Positions 44,282 through 53,079 are shown, counted from the stretch's first letter. The stretch: DNA of 64,000 nucleotides from Gordonia amicalis NBRC 100051 = JCM 11271 (GCF_000332995.1 NZ_BANS01000004.1:43760-107759), one strand, 5' to 3'. A program made the numbers and translations. The notes: a model not told the origin generated them from the letters alone.

Positions 44282-45028
44282 TCACCGTGACGCGGTGACG
44301 GCCCGATCCCGTGCGGCCGCGCGATAGAGGCTGCAGATGCCCCCGATGACATCGGGGTGCGCGCCGAGCGGGCCGGCCACGAGCATCTCCTCGACCAGCG
44401 CGTCGAGAGCGGTCTCGACCCGCTCGATCAGCAGACCCGCCGAGAGGAAGTACGGACTGAGGGCGACGTGCTCGGCACCGGCGGCACGGAGCCGGCGGAC
44501 AGCCGAGGCGACCGCGCGGTCACCTGAACCGAGTTTGGTCGCGAAGACCACCTCGACCGGTCGATGCAGGTGGGTCGAGAGCTCGAGGGCCCTCCGCCGG
44601 ACGTGACGGTCGGCGGACTCGTCGGAGGAACCCACCGCCGACAGGATCACGCCGTAGCGCTCGTCGAGGCCTGCTTCGAGCAGACGGTCGGCGAGGGCCG
44701 CGGTGAACGACCGCGTTCCGATGACATCGGTCTGATACGCGAACGGCCGGTGCTCGGCGATGATCGCCGGCAGGTCGATCTTGTGGTGATAACCCGCGGA
44801 CAGCAGCAACGGCACCACAATAGGATCGCCGCCCGCCCCATCCCCGCCGGCATCGTTCCCGGTCCGACCGAGGACATCGCCGACGAGCGGCTCGTCGAGG
44901 TCGAGGTAGGACAAGACCACCTCGACGCCCGGCAGGGTCGCCGCGACGGCGTCGCGCACACGGCGTGCGGTCGCGCCGAAGCGCGGATCGCGACTGCCGT
45001 GTGCGACGAGGACGAGAGCCGGATTCAC
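44282..45028 (-). CDS. Sirohydrochlorin chelatase, CbiX/CysY-like
   Basis: 248 residues. LVLVAHGSRDPRFG in the first repeat and LLSAGYHHKIDLP carry the His ligands of CbiX/SirB ferrochelatases, and a second related half follows (SPYFLSAGLLIERV). It inserts iron into sirohydrochlorin to make sirohaem, the cofactor of the sulfite reductase at the head of the operon. GTG 45028 overlaps the cysN stop. Equivalent to Rv2393 (che1) and to cysY of the Corynebacterium cys cluster. Confidence 0.88.
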   Translation of the reverse strand: MNPALVLVAHGSRDPRFGATARRVRDAVAATLPGVEVVLSYLDLDEPLVGDVLGRTGNDAGGDGAGGDPIVVPLLLSAGYHHKIDLPAIIAEHRPFAYQTDVIGTRSFTAALADRLLEAGLDERYGVILSAVGSSDESADRHVRRRALELSTHLHRPVEVVFATKLGSGDRAVASAVRRLRAAGAEHVALSPYFLSAGLLIERVETALDALVEEMLVAGPLGAHPDVIGGICSLYRAAARDRAVTASR

Positions 45029-46320
45029 ACCAACTCTTTGAGGTGCAGCGGCGCGAGCGCGTCGCCGACCAGGCCGGCTGCGAGGGTGTTGCCACCCTGC
45101 GGGTCGATCAGCAGGAAGCTGCCCGACTCGCGGTTCACCTGATAGTCGTCGGCCGGGATCGGCTCGGCGGTCTGCACCGAGATCCGCACGATCTGGTTGA
45201 GTTCCACCGATTCCGGAGCCTGCTCCAGCGCGAGGTTCTGTTCGTCGAAGAGCGCGTCGAGCCCGCCGACGATGGCCTGCGTGGTCTTGGTGCCGTGCTT
45301 GAGGAGCAGGCGGACACCGGGGCGCAACGGTTTCTCGGCGAGCCAGCACACGGTGGCGGTGAATTGCTGAACCGGCTCCGGAGCGTCCGCCGCAGCCGCG
45401 ATCAGGTCGCCGCGCGAGATGTCGACGTCGTCGGCGAGCAGGATCGTGACGCTGCGTCCGGTGTGCGCGGTCTCCAACGGTCCGTCGGCGGTGTCGATCT
45501 GGCTGACGGTGGTCCGCTGACCCGACGGCAGGACGACGACCTCGTCGCCGACCGACACCCGGCCGGCCGCGATCTGACCCGCGTAACCGCGGTAGTCGGG
45601 GTACTCGGAGGTGCGGGGACGGATCACGTACTGCACCGGGAAACGCAGTCCCACCGGGGCACGCTCGGTGAGGTTCGGCACCGTCTCGAGGTGCTCGATG
45701 AGGGTGGGGCCATCGTAGAACGGGGTGTTCTCCGAACGGTTCGCGATGTTGTCGCCGTGCAGCGCCGAGACGGGGATCGAGGTGACCTGCTCGTCCGACC
45801 AGCCCAGCGAGCGCGTCAGCTCGGCGAACTCGGCGGAGATCTCGGCGAACACCGACGCCTGATCGGAGACGAGGTCGATCTTGTTGACCGCCAGCACGAG
45901 CTGCGGAACACCGAGCAGGGCCATCACCGCGGCGTGGCGACGGGTCTGCGAGACGACGCCGTTGCGGGCGTCGACGAGCAGGATCACCAGCTGCGCGGTG
46001 GAGGCGCCGGACACCGTGTTACGCGTGTACTGCACGTGTCCGGGGGTGTCGGCGAGCACGAAAGAGCGTGCGGGCGTTGCGAAGTAGCGGTACGCCACGT
46101 CGATGGTGATGCCCTGTTCGCGCTCGGCCCGCAGGCCGTCGACGAGCAGCGACAGGTCGGGCCCCTCGAGTCCGCGGTCGACCGACGCCTTGGTCACTGC
46201 GTCGATCTGATCGGCCAGAACGGACTTCGTGTCGTACAGCAGGCGGCCGACGAGCGTCGACTTGCCGTCGTCCACACTGCCCGCGGTGGCGATGCGGAGA
46301 AGGTCGGGTGCATGCCTCAT
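45025..46320 (-). CDS. cysN: Sulfate adenylyltransferase large subunit (GTPase)
   Basis: 431 residues. GTPase with G1 AGSVDDGKSTLVGRL near residue 13, G3 DTPGH and G4 NKID. Works with CysD to make adenosine phosphosulfate (APS). It ends after the EF-Tu-like beta domains; the APS kinase domain (CysC) fused in many mycobacterial proteins is absent. That fits a pathway reducing APS directly through CysH. ATG at 46320 follows the cysD stop by one base. Confidence 0.95.
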   Translation of the reverse strand: MRHAPDLLRIATAGSVDDGKSTLVGRLLYDTKSVLADQIDAVTKASVDRGLEGPDLSLLVDGLRAEREQGITIDVAYRYFATPARSFVLADTPGHVQYTRNTVSGASTAQLVILLVDARNGVVSQTRRHAAVMALLGVPQLVLAVNKIDLVSDQASVFAEISAEFAELTRSLGWSDEQVTSIPVSALHGDNIANRSENTPFYDGPTLIEHLETVPNLTERAPVGLRFPVQYVIRPRTSEYPDYRGYAGQIAAGRVSVGDEVVVLPSGQRTTVSQIDTADGPLETAHTGRSVTILLADDVDISRGDLIAAAADAPEPVQQFTATVCWLAEKPLRPGVRLLLKHGTKTTQAIVGGLDALFDEQNLALEQAPESVELNQIVRISVQTAEPIPADDYQVNRESGSFLLIDPQGGNTLAAGLVGDALAPLHLKELV

Positions 46321-46321
46321 G

Positions 46322-47263
46322 TCAGAAATATCCTTCGCGCTTGCGGTCTTCCATGGCGGCCTCGGAGACCCGGTCGTCGCCACGGGTGGCGCCGCGCTCG
46401 GTCAGCCGCGACGCGGCCACCTCGTCGAGCACGGCCTCGTTGTCGGCGGCGTCGGAGAGCACCGCGCCGGTCGACGAGCCGTCGCCGACGGTGCGGTAGC
46501 GCACCGAGAGACGTTGCAGCTCTTCGCCTTCACGGGGCCCACCCCAGACGCCGGGGGTCATCCACATGCCGTCCCGCAGGAAGACGTCACGTTCATGGGC
46601 GTAGTAGATCGAGGGGAGCAGAACCTGCTCGCGCGCGATGTAGCGCCAGATGTCGAGCTCGGTCCAGTTCGACAGCGGGAACACGCGCACGTGCTCGCCC
46701 GGTGCGTGCCGGCCGTTGTAGAGATTCCACAGCTCGGGACGCTGACGCTTCGGATCCCACTGGCCGAAGGCGTTGCGCAGCGAGAAGATCCGCTCCTTGG
46801 CGCGCGACCGCTCCTCATCGCGGCGGCCACCGCCGAAGACCGCGTCGAAGCGGTTCTCGGTGATCGCGTCGAGCAGCGGGATGGTCTGCAGCGGGTTGCG
46901 GACGCCGTCGGGGCGCTCGGTCAGCCGGCCGTCGGCGAGGTAGTCCTCGACCTTGGCGACGTGGAGCCGCAGGTTGTGACGCTCGACGACGTTGTCGCGG
47001 AACTCGAGGACCTCGGGCAGATTGTGGCCGGTGTCGACGTGCAGCAGCGAGAACGGCAGCGGCGCAGGCCAGAACGCCTTGAGTGCGACGTGGAGCAGGA
47101 CGGTGGAGTCCTTGCCGCCGGAGAAGAGGATCACCGGGCGCTCGAATTCGCCTGCCACCTCACGGAAGACGTGAATGGCCTCGGATTCGAGGGCGTCGAG
47201 CGTGGTGAAGTCGTCGGCCTCGGCGGAGACGGTTGCGTCGTGGACGGGTTCGGTGACGGTCAT
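46322..47263 (-). CDS. cysD: Sulfate adenylyltransferase small subunit
   Basis: 313 residues. PP-loop ATP pyrophosphatase: VILFSGGKDSTVLLH near residue 44, plus HVDTGHNLPEVLEFRD and FGGGRRDEERSRAKER. Forms the ATP sulfurylase heterodimer with CysN. ATG 47263 overlaps the cysH stop by 4 bp. Confidence 0.96.
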   Translation of the reverse strand: MTVTEPVHDATVSAEADDFTTLDALESEAIHVFREVAGEFERPVILFSGGKDSTVLLHVALKAFWPAPLPFSLLHVDTGHNLPEVLEFRDNVVERHNLRLHVAKVEDYLADGRLTERPDGVRNPLQTIPLLDAITENRFDAVFGGGRRDEERSRAKERIFSLRNAFGQWDPKRQRPELWNLYNGRHAPGEHVRVFPLSNWTELDIWRYIAREQVLLPSIYYAHERDVFLRDGMWMTPGVWGGPREGEELQRLSVRYRTVGDGSSTGAVLSDAADNEAVLDEVAASRLTERGATRGDDRVSEAAMEDRKREGYF

Positions 47264-48012
47264 GCGTGGAGCCCACATTCTGTCTTGGCGCGGCCGGCCC
47301 AGCGGCCACTGCGCGGATCGGATCCGGGTTCGGGTTTGGCGGTGCACGGTGCACAACCGATCGAGGGGTAGCCCTCGTCGACCAACGGGTTGACCAGCAC
47401 TCCGTTGGAGTCGATGTAGTCCTGCATCGTCTCGTCGGACCACGGTGCGATCGGGTTGATCTTGACGAGCCCGAAGCCCTCGTCGAACGAGATGAGCGGC
47501 GCATTGGCCCGGGTCGGCGCCTCGACGCGGCGGATGCCGGTGATCCAGGCGTCGTAACCCGCCAGACCCGCCTTGAGCGGGACGACCTTGCGCAACCGGC
47601 AGCACTCACCGGGGTCGCGTGCGAAGAGGTTGCGGCCCAACAGTTCGTCCTGTTCGGCGACGGTGTGCTCGGGGGTCAGGTTGACCATGTCCACGCCGTA
47701 CACCTGCTCGACGGCGTCACGGGTGCCGATGGTCTCGGCGAAGTGGTAGCCGGTGTCGAGGAACAGGACCTTGACCGGGTCGCCGCCGAGGAGTTCGCGG
47801 TCGACGTTCTTGACCGCGAGATCGACGAGGGCGGCGTCCTGCATGTTCGACGCGACGACGAAGTTCGTGCCGAAGGTCTCCGCGGTCCAGCGGATCAGTT
47901 CCTCCGGGGTGGCCTCGGGACCGAGGTCGGCCGCGCCCTTCGCCGCGATCGCGCGGAGTTCGTCCTCGCTGTGGCGGCGGCCGGTGGCCGGCGCCGTGGT
48001 GCTGATGGTCAT
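47260..48012 (-). CDS. cysH: APS reductase (phosphoadenylyl-sulfate reductase family)
   Basis: 250 residues. Iron-sulfur cysteines in PGECCRLRK and GCAPCT mark an APS- rather than PAPS-specific enzyme; the catalytic Cys is in the C-terminal TECGLHA. Reduces adenosine phosphosulfate to sulfite with thioredoxin. ATG 48012 overlaps the sirA stop by 4 bp; an in-frame start at 48045 lies inside sirA. Confidence 0.95.
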   Translation of the reverse strand: MTISTTAPATGRRHSEDELRAIAAKGAADLGPEATPEELIRWTAETFGTNFVVASNMQDAALVDLAVKNVDRELLGGDPVKVLFLDTGYHFAETIGTRDAVEQVYGVDMVNLTPEHTVAEQDELLGRNLFARDPGECCRLRKVVPLKAGLAGYDAWITGIRRVEAPTRANAPLISFDEGFGLVKINPIAPWSDETMQDYIDSNGVLVNPLVDEGYPSIGCAPCTAKPEPGSDPRSGRWAGRAKTECGLHA

Positions 48013-49751
48013 CGGAGTGCCTCCTCGTCGGCGCGAACGGCCCACTGCGCGAACCGTTCACCCTCTTCGCGCTGATCCACGAAGTTGCGGACCACGCGTT
48101 CGATGTAGTCGCCGAGCTCGGTGCCGAGCACCTTGTGCTGGCGCAGCTTGCGACCGAAACCGGAGTCCAGGCCGAGGCTGCCGCCCAGGTGGACCTGGAA
48201 GCCGTCGGTCTGGTTGCCGTCGGCGTCCTCGACGAGCTGTCCCTTGAAACCGATGTCGGCGATCTGCGACCGTCCGCAGGAGTTGGGGCAGCCGTTGATG
48301 TTCACCGTGATCGGCACGTCGAGCTGCGAGTTGATGTCCGCGAGCCGCTCGTCCAGCTCGGGGGCGAGGACCTGCGACCGCTTGCGGGTCTCGGTGAACG
48401 AGAGTTTGCAGAATTCGATACCGCTGCACGCCAGGAGATTCCGTCGCCACTGCGTCGGGCGGCCGTGCAGACCGAGCGGCTTGAGCTCGTCGATCAGCCA
48501 GTCCACCTTGTCGTCGGGGACGTCGAGCACGATCAGCTTCTGATACGGGGTGAAGCGGACGCGGTCGGAACCGACCGCGGCGACGGCCTCGGCGGTCTTG
48601 GTCAGGATGGTGCCCGAGACGCGGCCGGCGATGGGGGAGAAGCCGATCGCGTTCAGTCCGTTGCGCAGCTTCTGCACACCGATGTGGTCGATCGGGCGCT
48701 CGGGCTGTTCCGGAGCCGGGCCGTCGATCAGCTTGCGGCCGAGGTATTCGTCCTCGAGCACCTGACGGAACTTCTCGATGCCCCAGTCCTTGATGAGGAA
48801 CTTCAGACGGGCCTTGGCGCGGAGACGTCGGTATCCGTAGTCGCGGAAGATCGAGACCACGGCCTCCCACACGTCGGGCACCTCGTCGAGCGGGACCCAG
48901 GCGCCGACGCGCTGGGCGAGCATCGGGTTGGTGGACAGTCCGCCACCGACCCAGAGGTCGAGACCCGGGCCGTGCTCGGGATGTACGACGCCGACGAAGG
49001 CGACGTCGTTGATCTCGTGCACCACGTCCTGCTGGCCCGAGATCGCGGTCTTGAACTTGCGCGGCAGGTTCGAGTACTTCGGGTCGCCGATGTAGCGACG
49101 GACGATCTCGTCGATGGCCGGGGTGGGATCGAGGACCTCGTCGAGGGATTCACCGGCGAGCGGCGAGCCCAGCACGACGCGGGGGCAGTCGCCGCAGGCC
49201 TCGGTGGTCTTGAGTCCGACACCTTCGAGACGTTCCCAGATCGTCGGGACGTCCTCGATCCGGATCCAGTGGTACTGGACGTTCTGGCGGTCGGAGAGGT
49301 CGGCGGTGTCGCGGGCGAACTCGGTGGAGAGCTCGCCGAGCGTGCGCAACTGCTCGACGTTCAGCGCGCCGGCGTCGCAGCGCACGCGCATCATGAAGTG
49401 GCTGTCTTCGAGGAGGTCGATGTTCTCGTCGCCGGTCCAGGTGCCGTCGTAGCCCTCGGCGCGCTGGGTGTAGAGGCCCCACCAGCGCATCCGGCCGCGC
49501 AGGTCCTGCTTGTCGATGGAGTCGAAACCCTGCTTGGAGTAGATGTTCTCGATGCGGGCGCGCACGTTGAGCGGGTTGTCGTCCTTCTTGACCTGCTCGT
49601 TCGGGTTCAGCGGCTCGCGGTAACCGAGCTTCCACTGGCCTTCGGCGCGGCGCTTGACCGGGCGCGCCTTGCGGGCGGGACGAGTTCGCTTCTCGGCGGC
49701 CGGAGCGGGAACGGCATCGGGCACAGCTGGGGCATCAGTTGTGGACGTCAT
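48009..49751 (-). CDS. sirA: Ferredoxin-dependent sulfite reductase
   Basis: 580 residues with a 35-residue basic/Ala-Pro-rich N-terminus. The sirohaem/4Fe-4S site is formed by ACSGIEFC near residue 443 and NGCPNSCG near 486. Tyr94 and Cys186 have the spacing of the Tyr69-Cys161 covalent pair of M. tuberculosis SirA, which favours sulfite over nitrite as substrate. Heads the operon sirA-cysH-cysD-cysN-cbiX. ATG 49751 has an AGGAG ribosome site that is partly buried in a hairpin, downstream of a leader peptide. Confidence 0.95.
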   Translation of the reverse strand: MTSTTDAPAVPDAVPAPAAEKRTRPARKARPVKRRAEGQWKLGYREPLNPNEQVKKDDNPLNVRARIENIYSKQGFDSIDKQDLRGRMRWWGLYTQRAEGYDGTWTGDENIDLLEDSHFMMRVRCDAGALNVEQLRTLGELSTEFARDTADLSDRQNVQYHWIRIEDVPTIWERLEGVGLKTTEACGDCPRVVLGSPLAGESLDEVLDPTPAIDEIVRRYIGDPKYSNLPRKFKTAISGQQDVVHEINDVAFVGVVHPEHGPGLDLWVGGGLSTNPMLAQRVGAWVPLDEVPDVWEAVVSIFRDYGYRRLRAKARLKFLIKDWGIEKFRQVLEDEYLGRKLIDGPAPEQPERPIDHIGVQKLRNGLNAIGFSPIAGRVSGTILTKTAEAVAAVGSDRVRFTPYQKLIVLDVPDDKVDWLIDELKPLGLHGRPTQWRRNLLACSGIEFCKLSFTETRKRSQVLAPELDERLADINSQLDVPITVNINGCPNSCGRSQIADIGFKGQLVEDADGNQTDGFQVHLGGSLGLDSGFGRKLRQHKVLGTELGDYIERVVRNFVDQREEGERFAQWAVRADEEALR

Positions 49752-49758
49752 GAAATCT

Positions 49759-49776
49759 CCTGTGCCGGCGCACAGG
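49759..49776 (-). promoter_or_regulatory. Hairpin sequestering the sirA ribosome-binding site
   Basis: CCTGTGC-GCCG-GCACAGG on the coding strand; the 3' arm contains the AGG of the AGGAG ribosome site of sirA. An upstream TGCCGGCAC-like segment (49813-49821) could pair with the same bases, giving mutually exclusive structures as in attenuators. Confidence 0.6.
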
Positions 49777-49820
49777 GGCCGGCTTCAATCGCACGAAAAG
49801 GTGGGCTGAAACGTGCCGGC

Positions 49821-49838
49821 ATCCCTGGATTCAGGGAT
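49821..49838 (-). promoter_or_regulatory. Second hairpin in the sirA leader
   Basis: ATCCCTG-AATC-CAGGGAT on the coding strand, 21 nt after the stop codon of the leader peptide. It could be an anti-sequester stem or a pause signal controlled by ribosome position on the leader ORF. Confidence 0.5.
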
Positions 49839-49858
49839 CAATCGGGGCCGAGACGTCG

Positions 49859-49948
49859 CTAGACGCGACAGAAAGCGCTGTTGACGCGCTTGAGATCAAT
49901 GTGGCGACGCGCTGCGAGCCACACCCCGGGGAAAATCACGGGGTCCAT
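49859..49948 (-). CDS. 29-residue leader peptide upstream of sirA (cysteine attenuator)
   Basis: MDPVIFPGVWLAA is followed by RRHIDLKRVNSAFCRV. The second block matches the RRHVDL.RV.SA.C signature that I recall from short 'putative leader peptides' found before sulfur-assimilation genes in Streptomyces and relatives. The single Cys codon is three codons from the stop, where ribosome stalling under cysteine shortage would change folding of the downstream hairpins and expose the sirA ribosome site. The mechanism is inferred by analogy with polycysteine leaders described in mycobacteria. The ORF ends 107 bp before sirA. Confidence 0.75.
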   Translation of the reverse strand: MDPVIFPGVWLAARRHIDLKRVNSAFCRV

Positions 49949-49987
49949 AGTGCCACGACCATCATCGCCTCGTCTACTTGGGGTTAT

Positions 49988-50008
49988 TTTCCATCATGAT
50001 GATGGAAA
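49988..50008. promoter_or_regulatory. 10-bp-arm palindrome in the sirA/hemW divergent region
   Basis: TTTCCATCAT and ATGATGGAAA flank a single central base; both arms are perfect. It is 40 bp upstream of the leader-peptide start (minus strand) and 141 bp before hemW, in the most AT-rich part of the 397-bp gap. Likely a repressor operator for the sulfur operon, hemW or both. I cannot assign the regulator. Confidence 0.65.
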
Positions 50009-50148
50009 CGCGCCGGTGCCGGCGGGGCCGGAGGTCCTACCTGAGCCGGTCAAGCAGCCCGGCCGCCTGGTTGTTCCCCGGCCCCACCGACGAGGGGGAC
50101 AGAACGCGACGATTTCGGTGCAGACGCCGAGGTCGGCATGATGGAACG

Positions 50149-51360
50149 GTGAACGTCGACATCGAAGCGCCCGCCCGAGAGCTCACCACCGAGCTCGTCG
50201 CCGGGGCCTGCCGCGACGTCGACCCCGAGGTGCCGTTCGGTCTCTACCTGCACGTCCCGTTCTGTGCCACCCGCTGCGGCTACTGCGATTTCAACACCTA
50301 CACCGCGGGGGAGCTGGGTTCGACGTCGTCGCCGGAGTCGTGGCAGCAGGCCGTGGCCGCGGAACTGGAGTCGGCCGCGCGGCTGTTGCAGCCGGCGAGG
50401 AAGGTGTCGACGATCTTCGTCGGCGGCGGCACGCCGTCGCTGCTCGGTGCCGACGGTCTCACGCGATTGCTCGACGCGGTGCGCGCCCACTTCGACCTCG
50501 CTCCCGACGCGGAGGTCACCACCGAGTCGAACCCGGAGTCGACGTCGCCGGAGTTCTTCGAGCAGCTGCGCGCCGCCGGGTTCACCCGGATCTCGCTCGG
50601 CATGCAGTCCGCGGCCCAGCATGTCCTCAAGGTCCTCGACCGGGTCCACACGCCGGGACGGGCGGTCGCCGCGGCGCGCGAGGCCCGGGCGGCCGGCTTC
50701 GAACACGTCAACCTCGACCTGATCTACGGCACGCCCGGCGAGACCGACGCCGACCTGCACGCCACCCTCGACGCCGTGCTGTCCGCGGGTGTCGACCATG
50801 TGTCGGCCTACGCGCTCATCGTCGAGGACGGCACGGCCCTGGCGCGCCGAATCCGGCGCGGCGAGATGCCCGCACCGGACGACGACGTCCTCGCCGACCG
50901 CTACAAGATCCTCGACGACCGGTTGAGCGCCAACGGTTTCGGCTGGTACGAGGTGTCGAACTGGGCACTCGACGACGCCGGTGCGTGCCGGCACAACATC
51001 GCCTACTGGAACAGTCACGACTGGTGGGGGATCGGTCCCGGCGCGCACTCGCATGTCAACGGGGTGCGCTGGTGGAACGTGAAGCATCCGGCGCGCTATG
51101 CGCAGACGCTCGGTGAGGGTGTGTTGCCCGCCGCGTCGTCGGAGGAACTCACCGCCGAGGACCGCCACATGGAGGCGGTCATGCTCACCACACGGTGCCG
51201 TACCGGACTGCCGGGCGGGCTGCTCGACGACACCGAACGCGCGAACGCCGACGCACTCTGCGCCGACGGCCTGCTCACCTCGACCGGGGACGCCTACGTC
51301 CTCACCGACGCCGGCCGGCTCCTCGCCGACGGTGTGATCCGCTGCGTCCTCTGGGGCTGA
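50149..51360 (+). CDS. hemW: HemW, radical SAM haem chaperone-like protein
   Basis: 403 residues. The radical SAM site CATRCGYCDF near residue 36 has Phe after the cluster motif, as in HemW; true coproporphyrinogen dehydrogenases have CxxxCxxCxC. GGGTPSLL and NLDLIYGTPGET are further family blocks. HemW binds haem and delivers it to membrane proteins. GTG 50149 is chosen; upstream in-frame codons extend into the palindrome region. Syntenic with Rv2388c. Confidence 0.92.
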   Translation: MNVDIEAPARELTTELVAGACRDVDPEVPFGLYLHVPFCATRCGYCDFNTYTAGELGSTSSPESWQQAVAAELESAARLLQPARKVSTIFVGGGTPSLLGADGLTRLLDAVRAHFDLAPDAEVTTESNPESTSPEFFEQLRAAGFTRISLGMQSAAQHVLKVLDRVHTPGRAVAAAREARAAGFEHVNLDLIYGTPGETDADLHATLDAVLSAGVDHVSAYALIVEDGTALARRIRRGEMPAPDDDVLADRYKILDDRLSANGFGWYEVSNWALDDAGACRHNIAYWNSHDWWGIGPGAHSHVNGVRWWNVKHPARYAQTLGEGVLPAASSEELTAEDRHMEAVMLTTRCRTGLPGGLLDDTERANADALCADGLLTSTGDAYVLTDAGRLLADGVIRCVLWG

Positions 51361-51377
51361 CCCGCTCCGCAAACCCT

Positions 51378-51431
51378 CCACTTTTCGGCAGATCCACCGC
51401 CGCGTCGCGGGGTGGGTTCGGCGAAAAGTGG
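51378..51431. terminator. Large hairpin between hemW and the Rv2375-like gene
   Basis: CCACTTTTCG (51378-51387) pairs with CGAAAAGTGG (51422-51431). An inner CCACCGCCGCG/CGCGGGGTGG stem extends the structure. It separates convergent genes and resembles a mobile intergenic palindrome as much as a plain terminator. Confidence 0.65.
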
Positions 51432-51444
51432 TGGATCTCGCCGG

Positions 51445-51939
51445 CTACCAGGGGCGAGTCGGCCTCGTCCAGCCCGTGGACTGGGGGCCTCGACGATGGG
51501 CGCCGCCGCCGCTGTGCGGATCGTCGGCGCCACGGTTCGGCCGGACCGGTTCGGACGGGACGTCGACGACGCGGGGACGCGCCGGGATCTCGGCGGTGTC
51601 ATCGAGCTGCTCCTCCAGAGGGCGGGCGCCCTCGGAGAGATCGAGGGCGTCGAGGTCGAGGGTGCGCGCGTGGATGATGTTGCGGTTCCGCAGCGCCGAG
51701 CGCACGGCGCGATGCAGTCCGTCCTCGAGGTAGAGCTCGCCCTCCCAGCGCACGACATGCGCGAACAGGTCGCCGTAGAACGTCGAGTCCTCGCTCAGCA
51801 GCTTGTCCAGGGCCAAGACCTTGGTCAGCGTGATCAGCTGGTCGAGCCGCAGCTGACGCGGCGGGATCTTCGCCCAGCCCCGCGTCGACAGCTTGTGGTC
51901 GGGATAGGGCTTACCCTCCCGTACCCCCTTGAAGATCAT
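51445..51939 (-). CDS. Conserved protein, Rv2375-like, with extended C-terminus
   Basis: 164 residues; the first 100 are the conserved part ([60 protein letters not shown]). The pattern resembles ParB/sulfiredoxin-type nuclease folds, with a GxHR motif in [12 protein letters not shown]. In M. tuberculosis the homologue is also divergent from hrcA. The last 50 residues are low-complexity Pro/Arg/Gly and probably not conserved. Function unknown. Its promoter region contains the 16-bp direct repeats shared with hrcA. Confidence 0.75.
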   Translation of the reverse strand: MIFKGVREGKPYPDHKLSTRGWAKIPPRQLRLDQLITLTKVLALDKLLSEDSTFYGDLFAHVVRWEGELYLEDGLHRAVRSALRNRNIIHARTLDLDALDLSEGARPLEEQLDDTAEIPARPRVVDVPSEPVRPNRGADDPHSGGGAHRRGPQSTGWTRPTRPW

Positions 51940-51960
51940 GTGACTCCGCGCCGGTTTCGT

Positions 51961-51992
51961 AGTATGGAACCTACCCAGTATGGGACGTACCC
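51961..51992. promoter_or_regulatory. Two 16-bp direct repeats upstream of hrcA
   Basis: AGTATGGAACCTACCC (51961-51976) followed at once by AGTATGGGACGTACCC (51977-51992); 14 of 16 positions match. They lie between the divergent starts at 51939 and 52045. No CIRCE element (TTAGCACTC inverted repeat) is present, so hrcA may be controlled by a different protein binding these repeats. They might also hold -10-like TATGG sequences. Confidence 0.55.
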
Positions 51993-52044
51993 GACTCTAT
52001 GGCCCAACTCCATGGACCGGGACTCGGATCAGGAGGTGTACCGC

Positions 52045-53079
52045 GTGTCCACTACGGACGACCGTAGGTTCGAGATCCTCCGCGCGATCGTGACCGACTA
52101 CGTCGAATCGCAGGAGCCCATCGGATCGAAGGCACTCGTCGAACGACATCAGCTAGGGGTGTCGAGCGCCACCGTTCGCAACGACATGGCGGTGCTCGAG
52201 GCCGAGGGGTACATCACCCAGCCGCACACCAGCTCCGGCCGTGTCCCCACGGACAAGGGCTACCGGATGTTCGTGGACCGCATCAGCGAGATCAAACCGC
52301 TCTCCTCCGCCGAACGACGGGCCATCCTGTCGGTGCTCGACTCCGGAGTCGACCTCGACGACGTGCTGCGGCGCTCGGTGAAGCTGCTGGCCCAGCTGAC
52401 CCGTCAGGTGGCGGTCATCCAGTACCCGGTCCTGTCGGTTTCGCGCGTTCGGCATCTCGAGGTCGTGTCCCTCTCGCCGTCGCGACTGCTGCTCGTGGTG
52501 ATCGTCGACAACGGCCGGGTCGAACAGCGCATGGTCGCGCTGAACGAGGATCACGACGAGGGGGACATCGCGCGCCTGCGCGACATGTTCTCCGCGGCAC
52601 TCCACGGCAAACGACTGGAAGAAGCGTCGGCGGCGGTCGCGGAACTCGCCAACTCCGCACCCGACGACATCCGCGGCGCGGTCCTCAACATCGTGATGGT
52701 TCTCGTCGAGACCCTCGTCGAACGCGGCGACGACCGTCTCGTGTTGGGCGGCACCTCGAACCTCGCGCGGTCGGCGGCCGACTTCACGCCCGTCGTCGGC
52801 GGCATGGACACCGTCCTCGAAGCACTCGAGGAGCAGGTCGTCGTGCTCAAGATCCTCGCCACGACGCAGGACATGGGCCAGGTCACCGTGCAGATCGGAG
52901 AAGAGACGCAGACCGAGAACCTGCGTGGAACCTCGGTGGTGTCCACAGGGTACGGTGCATCGGGAACCGTGTTCGGCGGCGTCGGTGTGCTCGGCCCCAC
53001 ACGAATGGACTATCCGGGAACCATCGCCTCGGTCGCAGCCGTTGCCAAATACATCGGTGAGGTGCTCGCCGAACGATGA
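52045..53079 (+). CDS. hrcA: Heat-inducible transcriptional repressor
   Basis: 344 residues, the normal HrcA length. N-terminal winged helix ([22 protein letters not shown], then [19 protein letters not shown]), followed by the GAF-like and insertion domains. Represses groESL/dnaK-type genes through CIRCE. GTG 52045 is supported by AGGAGG 8 bp upstream; the frame extends further back but without support. Followed by dnaJ as in Rv2374c/Rv2373c. Confidence 0.95.
   Translation: MSTTDDRRFEILRAIVTDYVESQEPIGSKALVERHQLGVSSATVRNDMAVLEAEGYITQPHTSSGRVPTDKGYRMFVDRISEIKPLSSAERRAILSVLDSGVDLDDVLRRSVKLLAQLTRQVAVIQYPVLSVSRVRHLEVVSLSPSRLLLVVIVDNGRVEQRMVALNEDHDEGDIARLRDMFSAALHGKRLEEASAAVAELANSAPDDIRGAVLNIVMVLVETLVERGDDRLVLGGTSNLARSAADFTPVVGGMDTVLEALEEQVVVLKILATTQDMGQVTVQIGEETQTENLRGTSVVSTGYGASGTVFGGVGVLGPTRMDYPGTIASVAAVAKYIGEVLAER

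Noticed and set aside
45029..45349. Upstream extension of the CbiX-like gene
   Set aside because: It lies inside cysN in a different frame; GTG 45028 gives the canonical VLVAHGSRD start and a 4-bp overlap with cysN.
51412..52044. Long frame reading into hrcA from 51412
   Set aside because: Antisense to the Rv2375-like gene and lacking HrcA homology; AGGAGG and GTG at 52045 mark the real start.
51940..52044. CIRCE element expected before hrcA
   Set aside because: No TTAGCACTC/GAGTGCTAA inverted repeat is present on either strand; only 16-bp direct repeats are seen.
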